DNA from: Prochilodus magdalenae
Lineage: Eukaryota > Chordata > Actinopteri > Characiformes > Prochilodontidae
Direction: 5' to 3'
NCBI GenBank assembly: GCA_024036415.1
Contig: JAMWET010006933.1
Span: forward strand, 434,001-498,000
DNA: 64,000 nt
Shown here one piece after another: positions 14,042-25,956 of this stretch. The position numbers were made by a program, and so were the translations under genes. The stretch's first letter is position 1. Each line of letters begins with the position of its first letter. Below the pieces are notes generated by a model. It was not told where the DNA came from. It made no database searches and worked only from the letters and a program-made list of their open reading frames with translations.

Positions 14042-15625
14042 TCACCGGGGCCTGGTTAGACAGATGTACTGCGTCAAGACGCTATAGAGACCCCGCAGCA
14101 GGGGAGGGGTATGTTCACACACCGCTTTCACTAGGGAGAAAGTAAGGGCCATCACAACTTGCTCTGTGTGAACACCAGGCACTTCCCTCAGTAAATTATC
14201 CACACTCTGAAGCAGGAGGTCACGCCAGCTCTGCAAGTCACAATACACAGGGAGAGTTAGGAAAGTATAATAATTCGACACAATAATTGTTATTTTAATA
14301 AAGTCAGAATAAAAGTCCTCTTCACCCATTTACTCAATTAAACAGGAAGGTTGACCACTTCCATTTTTAGAAATGGTTTGCGAAATGTATACTCCTAAAT
14401 GTAATATCTGTACAAAAAAAAGTTGCTGTCACATTTAATGTGAAAAACATGGTTCCTCCTTTATCATACACAGTTCATTAGAGCAAACAGCTCATGACTG
14501 TCCATCTGTATCCCTCTGTGTGACTCCAAAACATTTTCATTGCTGTGAAAGCTGAAAATCAGATCAGTTTCACTAATTTATTCAAGAAGCTATTGAACTC
14601 AAATACAGATTCTGACAGTATAATGCATGTTGTGGTAATAATAATAATAATAATAATAGCCATAAGACATAAGCCATAAGAACACAAGCTAGGTACTCTC
14701 TCCACTTTCTCTATGAGCAATCACAGAAGACATAACAGGTCATGGATGTCACAAGAAGAGACACAACTGTACAGAACAGAAGACCAACACGACACAGTAA
14801 TTATATGTAAACTGAAGGTTTAACTCACCTGGAGGGAACGTTTTTTGGTCAGCTTCTTGGCCAGACTCTCGGCAGCTTGAGACACAATGCTGTGATTTAG
14901 GTCATCTGCGATTCTGATGAGCTCTGCAGCCACCTCTCGAACAGCCTGTGCTTGTTCCTCATTTACTGCACAGTGTCAAATACACACAAGAGTATAACAG
15001 TGTTGCCCGCTGCCCTGCCCAGGCCCATTCCCCATCCCAGGGCATCCTTTCATGAGACCCCAGAGTCTACTAGGTCTGGGCTCAATTAATGTGCTGACTG
15101 AGAAATCAACCATTTGTTGAGTTAGCAGACCAATAGGTTTATTTCACATTACTTAACTGCTATGAATACAAACATTTAAAATGGAGTAAATGAGATGAAA
15201 TGTGCAAAATACAATAAGTAGAGGTAGCACATGCTCCCCAATACATCCCCCATAGAAAATAACATCAGCAGCAACAACAACAACAACACCACCAGCCATT
15301 GCAGTCATAAGCCTAGGAAACTGATGCCAGTGGTGTAGAACATCAGGGCCTGTATTTACAAAGCTCCTTAAAGAGGAAGTACTGATTTAGGATCATAATC
15401 CTTTCTTATTTATTTGAACTTTATTGACGGGGACAGATCCTAGATCAGCACTTCTCTGGGAAACTTCATAAATATGCACTCATAAACATAAAAAGAAAAG
15501 GCACAGAGGAACAATCAAACATCCCTCATGAGGCGTAAGAACGCTTTTACTAAAAACAAGAGTGTGTCAATTTTATTCAGAATTTCTCATTTAAAAGAGA
15601 AAAAAAACATTTTTAGTTATCTGTC

Positions 15626-15670
<45 letters not shown>

Positions 15671-15958
15671 CTTACCTGGTAATTCCGGGTGAACTACAGG
15701 AAGAACGTCTTGTAGAAAGTCTCTGGGATTAGAGGAAATGTGTCCGTCTGTTTCCAGTTCGCCATCACATTCAATATATGGGTTCGAGTGTTCTCCATAC
15801 ACATTCTCCCAGCTGCAAACAACTGGATCTGTGATCTGCTTCACTTCACGATCTAGTTTATGCAGCTCGTCTACAAATTCTGGGTTCCGACAAGGTATTT
15901 GGTCGAGGAAGGTCAGGAAGAGCAGAGAAAAACAGTCAACGTTGTCACTGACGTCCAT
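14042..15958 (-). CDS. bid: BH3-interacting domain death agonist (Bid)
   Basis: Coding exons on the minus strand are 15676-15958, 14829-14965 and 14042-14230. They join in phase to give 202 residues (human BID 195). Bid links death-receptor caspase-8 activity to mitochondrial permeabilisation. The start is the ATG at 15956-15958. An acceptor at 15991-15997 means that the open frame further upstream is untranslated leader or intron. Visible hallmarks are ELETDG at residues 67-72, equal to the human ELQTDG caspase-8 site, and a BH3 helix VREVAAELIRIADDLNHSI (about 103-121) with the conserved Leu110 and Asp115. A hydrophobic central helix (VVMALTFSLVKAV) and the PPLLRGL segment in the last exon match human TPSLLRD. 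No membrane anchor is seen, as in the family. A (CA)17 tract follows the first coding donor. Confidence 0.93.
14636..14658 (+). repeat. (TAA)n microsatellite
   Basis: About eight TAA units lie in the second coding intron of bid. Confidence 0.9.
15630..15663 (-). repeat. (CA)17 tract just inside a bid intron
   Basis: On the plus strand this is (TG)17, flanked by CTGT units. On the bid sense strand the CA run begins about 12 bases after the splice donor at 15675, separated by a short CG-rich spacer. Confidence 0.95.
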
Positions 15959-18578
15959 CGCTGCGGTGTTCAGGCTCTGTCCTTCCCGCGCTGCAAGAAA
16001 AGTGTAGGCATGTAAACAGAGTAATAAAAAGGGAACGCGAGTTACGCAGCCTAAAAACTGCAATGTGCCCCCCACACTGTTTTCCAATTTCTGTACTAGA
16101 ATGACTCAGCAGACTACCTTATTTAACAAAGAGCTCTCAAACCCCCAAACCTGCTGCATTAGACCGAGTTTTGGCTAACGCTAGTTACGCTAAATAACCA
16201 AAGCTAGCTAAGTTGGCGTTATAGTTTAGATACCCAAACTTAAGGTAACTAATGAAAACGTTAACTTAAATGTGACCCACGTATTTATATTTAACGAATT
16301 GATGGTAGAATACAGAAACGAACGTATACAATAAAGTAATAACGTTACATACTCCAAGGGGAAAAAACGCGAGGAGCTACTCCTGCCGTTGTTTGTTTTC
16401 GAGTAGACGCAAATCCTCAAAAATCGAACTAAGTTACTAACCGCCCAGAAACCGGCACTCTCCAGCAGCGCGAGACCCGAAACACAGGGGTTAGATAACT
16501 GTTACCATCTTCAGTTACACATATAAGTACTTAAAGTAGGTCCAGTCGTTGTATTACAACTCATCACAGCAAAACGGCAAAATCTAGTTTCTTCTCGTGC
16601 GTCCCCGCTATAAGTTTGTGTGCGTTGGGGGGGGGGGAAACCCATGTGATTCACTTCCAATGAAACCTTAAACCCTACGCCCTTCCTCTCAACATGACAG
16701 CGTAGGAGGGCATGAACTACAACTCAATATAACAGCCGTAAATAATTTTACTTCAGGGCTTTAAACAGCAGCTAACCCCGTGTTTACATTTGAAAACCCC
16801 TCTGTAAGTCCTTTGGGAATCGCTGCGAATCGCTGTAGCTATATCACATTATAAACTGCTATCTGAACACCCCCACGACGTGTGTTTGGAAGTGGCCCCC
16901 TAGTGTGAAGTGACTACCTACAATCGGAACAGGCACGAAGCGGAGCGCGTGACGGTCTAGACTGGCAAGAAAGTAAACAAGAAACACCGGCTCTTCGTCT
17001 TTTAATGTACAGCACTTCTCCAATCATTACGTCTTATGTAGTCTAAGAAAAGTAACAGAAATGTCCTCATTATAACCAGCTGAATTAAAGATAAACTTTC
17101 AGAAAGTCGGCCTTTATTGCTTATGCGTGCGGGTTTGTCTGTGTGGTTCTTATACGCATGCTACTTTGAGGTGTTACGAATGTTTTGCTCTCATGTTTTC
17201 AGCAAGTATTAAGAAGTCTTGAAGCTAAAACAGGCAGCTTCCTGTTCGAACGTCCCCGTTCCACCTTAAAGACAGATCATTTAAGGTGGAACAGAAAAAT
17301 TCAAATAAGAACTTCGTGAAATCTTGAGAATTCGGTTACTCATCCTTTGACAAACTCCGTGCAGACCTCGTCGCATCATTTCTAACTAGAATCATCCTGC
17401 AGCAGTGTTTTGCGTCAAACTGCGGTAAAGTTGGTTTCTATATTGACATATTCGGGTATTCTCGCATGCTAAAGTTCAAACTGGCAAATTATCGTTGTCG
17501 ACATCCAAGACAAGCAGCCACAACTTAACCGGTGTCGTAAATGTTTCACGCAACACATACCTCTGTGCGAGCTGCAGCGAGAGCTAAGGGACCGTCTATA
17601 ACTTACACTGCACTGTAAACACAGGTCAAGAACAGTGGGGATTTGCATACAGAAGTTTGGGTGGCCCGATTATAGAAGCATAACAAACAATAAAAGGGTA
17701 TTGTTTATATATACGTATATTATTTTTATCCTTTTTTTTTTTTTGGTAACTTTAACCCATGCTGATTTGTACTGTTTTAATGGGGTGCTTTTTGTTAACA
17801 GATTAATAAATATGACTATAAATATGAATTATTTTCTAAAAACCTGCTGTGGCCCAGAAATCTCAGTTCCAATACAATTAAGAGTGAGGTGCTTTCCGCA
17901 GCTGATCCTTACCTGCGTGTTTACTGTGTAGTGTAATTTCTAGGGAGTCCCTTAGCTTTCTAACAAATCTGTTCCATGGTTTTTAAAAACCAAACATTTC
18001 CGACCCAAACGAAGCTGCAGCTGCTTGTCTTAGATATCACCAACGATGTTCATTTTATTTTAAAATATTTTTGGAAAAGTTTTAACCATTTCGATTTAAC
18101 CGTTTCAAAGCTATTAAAGACAACAAATCTGAATATGCCAAAAGGAAACCAACTCCACCGCAAAACAAATTCTTGCACTATAACCAGCTCGAGCCAGTGA
18201 AGGAAACAAACTTAAAACTGCAGCTGGAAAGTCCCCCACGTCTCTCCCCCACCAGCAGCGTTAGCCAGAGTGCGTTCACATGCTACAGATAGGCTACCTT
18301 GTCGGAAGAGACACTGTAGTCTGTGGATTTCCCCAGAAATAGCTCTGTGCGCTCAAGATAACACTGCACCATTACAGCCGCGCAGCAGCCCATGCAAAAC
18401 ATGTAACCGATTTCCTGACACATCAAGCGCACTCAGCACACATACACATTTAAAATCTTTATTTACACGGATAAAAGAGCTTCCAGTCAATAAAAGTAAT
18501 GAGACCACCCACTCTTCACTGAAACAGGTGGGCAATGCAGGTTCACACATGGTGGAAACACACCACCAGAAATTAAGA
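15959..18578. other. bid 5' region and interval to the wee2 3' end
   Basis: The bid 5' UTR begins inside the exon ending at 15990. At least one non-coding first exon and the promoter should lie to the right, in the relatively CpG-rich stretch up to about 16,650, which contains a run of 12 to 13 G at about 16,626. I could not fix the first exon. From 17,000 to 18,578 I see no gene. The part nearest 18,578 is wee2 3' UTR. Confidence 0.5.
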
Positions 18579-21314
18579 TCAGCGCCCCAGACAACCAAAA
18601 CTCATGGAGCGAGCCACATTTCGTCCCACCAGCCTCCGGCCTGGCCGAGGAAGAGAGCCAGCCCCGGAGGTGGTCTGTCCTGAGAGTGAGGACCGCTGAG
18701 GTGAGGTAGCAGCTAATCGAGCCTCTTGGAGCTCCCTGCGGAGAAGAGATTCATTAACACCTGTTGTCCAACTCAAGGTGACCAAATTATCTGCAGTTAA
18801 GATTCTCTCTCTCTGCTGGAAACCAGTATAGCCCAGCATGCAGTCTAAGATGGGGAAGGGCGGATTTAAGATGGGGCCACACTGCAGCCACCAGACACTA
18901 TATGCTGGTTTTGCTGTTGATCAGCTGTGCCGGTGGAGAGTTATAACCAAGTCACAGCAGTGCCCCCTGTTGGTAATCATACTGCAGTACTGCAATAATC
19001 TTCTGAAGTGAGTGATTTTCAGTTCCAGGTCAGAGACCCACTGCTCATAATTTCAGCTAATCCATGCTCAAACACTCTCCGGCTCATCAGAGAGCAAACA
19101 GGCTCATCCCATACCATACTATATGTGCATTGGAGACAGTTCCATAACCACCACTGTAACCAAATGTGTCCAATTTAATGTTTCACCTTAAACCTCTCTG
19201 AAATACAGTATTTACACATCATTCACTTCACAGAAATTTCATAATATTGGTAAAATTCCCCTTTAGGTAGACTGAAGAGGAGGTAAGGGTGCATGATATG
19301 AATAATTATTCTGTAACATTGCAATGTGGTTTTTACATTTACTGGGTCATCATATTGTTATTAAAACTCAGACATGCATTTGAAACATCTCAATGCTGAC
19401 TGGAATGCTCATGGCACGCAGACACATGCGCACACAAGGGCTCAATCGCATACTGCAGTCTGCAATCTCAATATTGCAAAGGCCAGTGTCACAATGAGTA
19501 ACATAAGATAACCCCCATCATTCATCAACATCAATCCCATCATAACCACTTCCCTCACCTTTCCAACATGGCTGTTCTAAACTTCTCAACGTTGAGCTCT
19601 CTACGCAGCTGTGTGGCCAGTTTTCCAGCACGTTCTCTGCGCAGCACCGGGTGCCTGCACAATGCAGACGCAGACGGCCTCACAGCAGGATCAGGGTCCA
19701 ACATCATCTGTCGAATGGAAGCGTTGCCTACATTATTCTTTTCATCTGAGTCTTTATCAAGACATGGCCTTTGACATACAAGCACAGACACCAGGGAGGA
19801 AAGAGTGTTATAGCAGTGGTCATCATTTCTACTTCTGGAGAGCCAGAGTCCAGCTGTAGAATAGTGGAACCCTTTTGGAGCTATATAGAGGCATTTAAAA
19901 TGATGTTCTTTAACATATAACATTCGCCTATCCTACAGAATAACTTGCATACACATGGAACCTCTCAAAAAAAGGCACAGGAGTTCTCCCTGTCTAAAGA
20001 CACATGATTTACCTTTGCTCTACCTTCAGATCTACCTCAGAGTCCAAAGGCAGCCTGCCCTACCTGCTCCAACTAACTGATTCATGTTAACTGAACCTCA
20101 GCAGTAAAGTAGGAGAGCAGGTAGTAGTAGACGCTTTAAAAAGCGCTGGACTCATTTCAGGATCACTGCTAATGCCTGGTGTAAGAGTAATGAGATGAGA
20201 GCAGACTAGACTACCGTTCCCATCATGGAATTGCACCTGGGTGAGATTTCTTAAGGGCAGTGTTAACTCTTGGGGCAGGGCAGGTAACTGAGCCTGTCTG
20301 AGACAGTGCCATTCATCTCCGTTCTGTGGCAGTGGTGGAGCTCCTGCTGCCAACAACATCGTCAGGCCCAGGGCAAAGATATCTGCCTTCGGTAGATGAG
20401 TGTAGTCCTGAAAGTCAGAGAGAACAAGCATCTGAAATCACTATCACCACATTTACTCAAGAGTAAGTGAGGGTGTGTCAGCACCATACAAACAAGCACC
20501 ATTTTTCTTAATGCTTATACAAGATGAATTCAGCTCATCAGAGCAGAGACCACAGAATGCTCATGAAGAAAAACTTGTCTGCTTACTTGATTATTAAATC
20601 CTAAGAGAAAAGATACTGTTTATTTTACAGAGACAACAGCAATGCATATTTAAAATGCTCAATAAAGAACTGTATGTTCAAAATACAAGTTTTACTAACT
20701 AACTACTTAGCTGAATACTCATAATAGTCATGATGACTGTACACAATACATACCTCATGCAGAACTTCACAGGCCAGAAAGCGGCTGTCCCCCTCCTCCA
20801 CCTGAGGACTGGACATGGAAGTCACATGACCCAGATCACCTGCAATCAGAAAGGTATACATTGTACCTGGAAAGACTGATTCAAAAAAAAAAAAAGAGCT
20901 TGTCAGAAGGAAATAAACCTCAGCCACAGCTGTACATTAAACTAGTCACCAATTTTATAAACCACCCCTGATGAAGGGCATGCATCATCTTCCTCTTCAC
21001 TGTCTCCTGCTCCTCCAGTGCTGGAACTCGGCGGATGGCAGATGAATATATTACCTAAAGAGCAAAGAGTACATTACACATGGAGTGATGGGCTCAGACA
21101 GGAGCCTTTACTCAGATGGGGTGAATCAGTCAGGGCATGTTCAGTGTTTCTGACTGGCACTACAGTCCTAAATGCTATCAAGTAATAGTAGCTTATAGCC
21201 ACCTGTAAGCATTGTACTGGTTGCTTGTCAAAATCAAAAACTATCCACAAATCATGTCAAGTTACATAATCTCAAAAACGGTCTCTGTACACCTACAGTG
21301 TGTGTGTGTGTGTA

Positions 21315-21346
<32 letters not shown>

Positions 21347-24300
21347 TATTAAACATGGAGGTTGCACCGCTTCCACTACTGTTCATGCTATTCATTCAGG
21401 AATGCATTGCATCTCTGCTTCTTGCAGATGTTGTCCTTTTGGCTTCATCACATGTATACCTACAGCATGCATTGCAGCATGTAGCTTGAAAAGCATGGTA
21501 TGCAGATCAGCCAAGTCTAAATTCATGATTGTCTCCTGGAAACAAAAGGCATGCTCCCTCCAGTAAAGGGGAGAGTACCTGTCTCAGGTGTAGGAGTTTT
21601 TGGGGTCTTTCACAAGTGTGTGGGAACTGCGAGATTAGCTGCTAGCTGGCAAAGGGGCAGCTATAATCCAAACAGCAGAAATAGGTTCTCTATGCAGGGT
21701 GGCAGGCCACAAACCACTTGATGGGACAAGAAACTAATCTGAGGGGGAACTACTACTCCACATTGAAATGTGCCAGTTAAGGTGGTTCTGGCATCGAACT
21801 AAGATGCCTGCTGGCCCCTTGCCGTCGCTGTGTTACCAGGCACAGATGACTGGGATAAGACCTTGACGTATTGGTCTAGGAACCGCTTGGCAGGATGAAC
21901 CGAATAATTTTTTTTTTTTTTGTACTTTACATATAGATCAAATTTGATTCAAGTGAAAGGAACCAAACCTTCTCCCCCAAGCAATTTTGAGTCATTTCTG
22001 TTGGTCTATGCAGCTTCATTTCCACAGTGCAGCTGCAGTCTTTAAAATGTTTGTTTATTGGAAGGTAAAATTTTTTTAACCCTCTTGAAGACAAAATGGG
22101 TGGAATCGCCCTTTAAAGAAAATAACCTTACTGGGTTTGATGTCTAGATGCACTAGACCTGAGGTGTGGATGTATTTGAGGCCCTGCGAGACCTGAAGCA
22201 GCAGATCTCTCAGCTCTGGCTCTCTAAAGAATTCTCCTTGCTCTTCTTTCTCAGTTATGACATCAAGAAGGCTCCCACCTACAAGAGCAGAAAACATGTG
22301 GGGTACTATAGGCTTGTTCTTGGGGCCATATATTAGTCAGTTTTGGGAGGCGGTGTAATAAGCCATGCAGTCATACCATCACAGTACTCATTCTGAATGA
22401 TCATGTGGTCATCCTCAGCCCAGGCAGAGTAGTAGCGCACAACATGTGGGTGATGTCCAAGCACAGCATGGGCATATACCTCTTTTAGGGCCAGCTGCCT
22501 GAAGAGACAAAAAAAAATCTTCCATTTCCCCATTTGTTTATAATTTGTTAGTATGTTAAATGTCTGTATGAATATTGATGCATTTACAACATTTGACCTA
22601 ACATTTGGGTAAAACTTTGCTTATACAATTAGTTAGAAAAAGAAACTGACTAAGCAGTAGTCATGCCTGTTCTGGTGCATTATTGGGCATCGTCAGTGCT
22701 GACTCACTCGTTGGCGGAGCCTGCGAGCGGCCTGCGTAAGCGTTTGATGGCATACATGCAGCCATCTAGCCTCTTCACACAGCGGTACACGGCGCCAAAC
22801 TCGCCCACGCCGATCCGGCCCAACTCCAAAAACTCGCTCTCATAGCGCGACAGCATGAGGGCCGGCACTGCTGGCCTCTGAGCACCGACAGATGGAAGAT
22901 GGGGTGAAAGAACAGAGGGAAAGGCTTGATGATGGGATTCATCTGTATATGGTCAGTTCTTTTCAGATCAACAATAAAAGATCAAGGGGGGGTTCTGGAA
23001 ACATCCAACAACATACCTTTGATGGAAGGAAATAGCCTTCATCCTCAGATGAGGTCTGAGTCTCCTTTGACCTGTACAGACAAACATGAGACATACTAGA
23101 GATCGCCATGTTTGAATATCTCTTCATCTTGACTGACTTGGGCTTAAAGAAGTTCCAAAGATGGACATTTCTGCATAATTTGACATGAATTTGTCAAAAA
23201 GAAAAAGAAAAATGGCTCTCTGTAGAGACCCTATAGATTCAAGATTTCTTTAGACTTGCAGTGGTTTGACCCTGGGGTCACAACATCTACAACGCAAACA
23301 CAGCCAAACCAGCTCTGAACCTACATGTCTGTTTTTATATGGTCATTTTTAGTAATCAAAATGCCACAACGCAACATGCCAGTTTCCAACTACACCGTGT
23401 CAAAAAACGTGACTCGTCTACAACCGCAAAATGGTGGAAGACCTAAAGATCTTGACCTTGCAGACCATTATACCTTAATATGCCCTGCATTTACCTCTCC
23501 ACCATGAATGAGTTTTTAAAGTACATTTTAGACCAGTTCCTAAAACCTTCTCTACACTGTTGTAAAACTGATGTCATCACATTTGCAACCATTTCATAAA
23601 CTCATGATTCAGGTTTTAAAATTATTTAGCAATTAGAGCTCTTCTGATATCTGGTTATAATTACCACCTCTTTAAACATTTGAGTCAATAAGTTTAAAAG
23701 GATTTTAAACGGCTTTGTTTTCAAATTAAACATAGAATTATGAAGCTAATTGGGTGAAACTTAGTAGGGACCTTGCCTAGCCATCTACTAGCAGCTACCG
23801 TATTGGCTGGGGACATAGTCATAGTCTTAGCCTCGTGTTTCTATGCACACAGCATCATTGTATCCAGTAGACACCACTGGGCCATTCAATTATTAGAATT
23901 GCTTAATAATTACATAACCTGAAAAAAAAGGAAGTTCCACAAAACTCATTTTCAGGGTCTCATTTTCAGGGTAAATACTGAATCAGGACACCACCATTGC
24001 AGACACAAAATCTTCATTTCATGAATTACTTGCCCCCCCTTTAGAGAAGGTTGTTGTACCTGGGTCCATCGTCCTCATCATCACCATCGCTCCTACAGCT
24101 CTTTCGCTTACAGTGCTCGCTGTTCCTCCTCACTGTGTCTGGAGTGAAAGGGTTAATGTTCACTGCAGGTACACGGTCAGAGGCCTTGGGCAGACACAGG
24201 GCTCTCTGGCTACGACATGGCTTGCTGCTCGAGTAGGGTAAGGCTGACTTAGAAAGGAGACTCTGAAGGGAGATAAACCAAAATTAATGTCACCCAGCTG

Positions 24301-24621
24301 GATCACCAAGATTCCCACTACTACTGTGTGAAACCGTTCTAAAAAGTGCTGCCCTGCTACCTTGGGAGTACTAGGAGAGTCACAGAGCCTAAGCTTCCTC
24401 CAAGCAGAGTAGGGTATAGGGGAGGTGGGTGCGGATGGGGACACAGCGACAGTCTTGGCGCGGTGGCGCTGCACTCTGGGGGTCCGACAGGCAGAGGAGG
24501 GGCTCCTTAGTGTTACAGTTACAGGTGCCCAGTCTTCTACACTACTGTCACTGCTGTCCTCCTCTCCACAGCTCGAGAAGTTCAGATGCTGCTGGATTGC
24601 TTTCTCGTTCACCGTCGCCAT
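18579..24621 (-). CDS. wee2: Wee1-like protein kinase 2 (oocyte-type Cdk1 inhibitory kinase)
   Basis: Eleven minus-strand coding exons are 24361-24621, 24060-24262, 23017-23071, 22708-22877, 22377-22498, 22132-22278, 20950-21054, 20754-20839, 20237-20407, 19559-19707 and 18579-18735. They join in phase to 541 residues (human WEE2 567). The family phosphorylates Cdk1 Tyr15, and the Wee2 branch holds oocytes in meiotic arrest. Seen: N-terminal [20 protein letters not shown], glycine loop GVGEFGAVY (196-204), Lys in YAIKR (218), [25 protein letters not shown] block, catalytic HLDIKPSN (Asp316), GDLGHVT (356 on) and EEGDSRFLA. Wee2 was chosen over Wee1 because of [36 protein letters not shown] and the C-terminal [13 protein letters not shown]. 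It has a divergent promoter with dennd11. Confidence 0.94.
21298..21341 (+). repeat. Compound (GT)n(AT)n microsatellite
   Basis: (GT)8 runs directly into about thirteen AT units inside a wee2 intron. Confidence 0.95.
21590..21905 (+). mobile_element. Decayed non-LTR retrotransposon (LINE) 3' fragment
   Basis: The plus strand reads [12 protein letters not shown] followed by KMPAGPLP (about 21757-21825). This resembles the QLRWFGH...RMPPGRLP tail found after the reverse transcriptase in abundant fish LINEs. Stops and indels interrupt it. It is antisense within a wee2 intron, with uncertain borders. Confidence 0.5.
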
Positions 24622-25140
24622 CCTTGACCACTACAAGAGGGTGCAATTCAGCTTTTAACAACGGACAACATTGTGGTCTGGAGAGATCTTGAGAGGGCTA
24701 CACATGTTGAGTACTTTGACTGGAGTACCCAGCAAACAGCACCATTACTTCGTTATGTGTTTTTAATGCAATTGTAAATCAAGCGTAAAGCTTTACAGGC
24801 CACTTTTACTAGGACGCAAAATGCAAACAAACGCGTCTGAGGAAAGGCCTCTGTGATTTGGGATGAGGGATCTTTAATTGCCAGTTCATGATAGTAAGAA
24901 TCACTGTTCAGTAAGGAACCAGAGTGAACAAAACTATAAAGTCAGAATCAGTGAAATATATGCCAGATGGAAGACAAAGTGAAATGGGCATCTGAGTGAT
25001 ACTGTCTTAAAACCATTAAGACTCACCGAATCCTCGGCCTGCTCGAGCTGAGCTAACCTACCCCATGCAGCAGGAGCCACCGCCACGCTGCAGGCCCTGA
25101 TTCCTCTAAAAAGCCACCAGCCTGCCCCCACTTAGAGGCT
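24622..25140 (-). other. wee2: wee2 5' UTR: inferred leader exon and first intron
   Basis: A minus-strand acceptor (CTTGTAG, 24631-24637) lies nine bases before the wee2 ATG. A strong donor (GTGAGT, 25021-25026) would end a non-coding first exon at 25027. That exon would extend to roughly 25,140. The exon is inferred from splice signals only. Confidence 0.5.
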
Positions 25141-25956
25141 GCGTTTATTGTAGAGATTAATGGGCGGTCTGCGTAAGGTGTCACTCAACTATTTAGGCCA
25201 ATAGTTTTATTTTTAGGCGTTTTTTGTTAATCGCGGGCCACGCCCTCTTTACCAGTAGAGCAGACGCCAAATCTTGTTGGTGTTAAATTAAGATACTAAA
25301 ATCGGATATTCAAATATTTTATATTTATGGTGTCCTCGCTCGTGAATTCTGGTGGAAGTGTGGATTTATAATGACATGCCGCATCATAAAGAGCACTTAG
25401 CATTTACAGGTGCACTTCTGGTGGTTATGTACGGGTAGGACGATTCAAAGGGCCCGTGACTGACAGGGTTCATCATAATGACATTTTCCCCCCAATATTT
25501 TTAAATGTACATTTAAACGGTTAACAATGGCCGCCTGTGTTTCTGTAAATCTGTATTTTGAGATACCACGTCAGTGTTTCGACACAGTTAGTCATTATTT
25601 TAAGACCCTGACAACAAATGTGGTGGTTGGTCTTCTGTACTTCTCCTCACCTCTCTTATATGTTGTGTGATTGGGGGACCTGAGAAGCCAATTCGTGTTG
25701 AGTGATGTCACGAGACGCCAGGCAGGGTCGCTCGCGATTGTAACACGTGAGCGGAAGCGCACGACGTCATCAAAACAGTGGCCGCGACTGTTCTCCGTCT
25801 TCCTCACACACACATAGACATATACAGTGTTCACGCCACCGAGCCGCAGACATGCTTTGTTTCAAAGCAGCAAGAGACCCGGGTTTGTTTTAGGCGAACC
25901 GACCGAGCGCGTTTGTACCGGTGAGGCTTCTTTTGTTTCCCCCCGCGGTGACAGCA
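25141..25956. promoter_or_regulatory. Divergent promoter interval between wee2 and dennd11
   Basis: About 0.8 kb separates the likely wee2 leader exon from the dennd11 ATG. The part from about 25,690 to 25,956 is rich in CpG and just precedes dennd11, so its promoter and 5' UTR are probably there. No TATA box or defined site is claimed. Confidence 0.5.

Noticed and set aside
17635..18683. Several open frames of 74-137 residues between bid and wee2
   Set aside because: No splice partners, no codon-like composition and no recognisable domain. The rightmost overlaps the wee2 last exon on the opposite strand.
19708..19780. Longer version of wee2 exon 10 starting near the NNVGNAS frame
   Set aside because: The acceptor just before ATGATG gives the join [10 protein letters not shown], matching the family. 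The longer version would insert unmatched residues and lacks a pyrimidine tract.
18579..24621. Assignment of the kinase as wee1
   Set aside because: The general kinase fits both, but the HHPHVVRYY block, the LERELQEA tail and the N-terminal [10 protein letters not shown] match Wee2, and the dennd11/agk neighbours match the human WEE2 locus.
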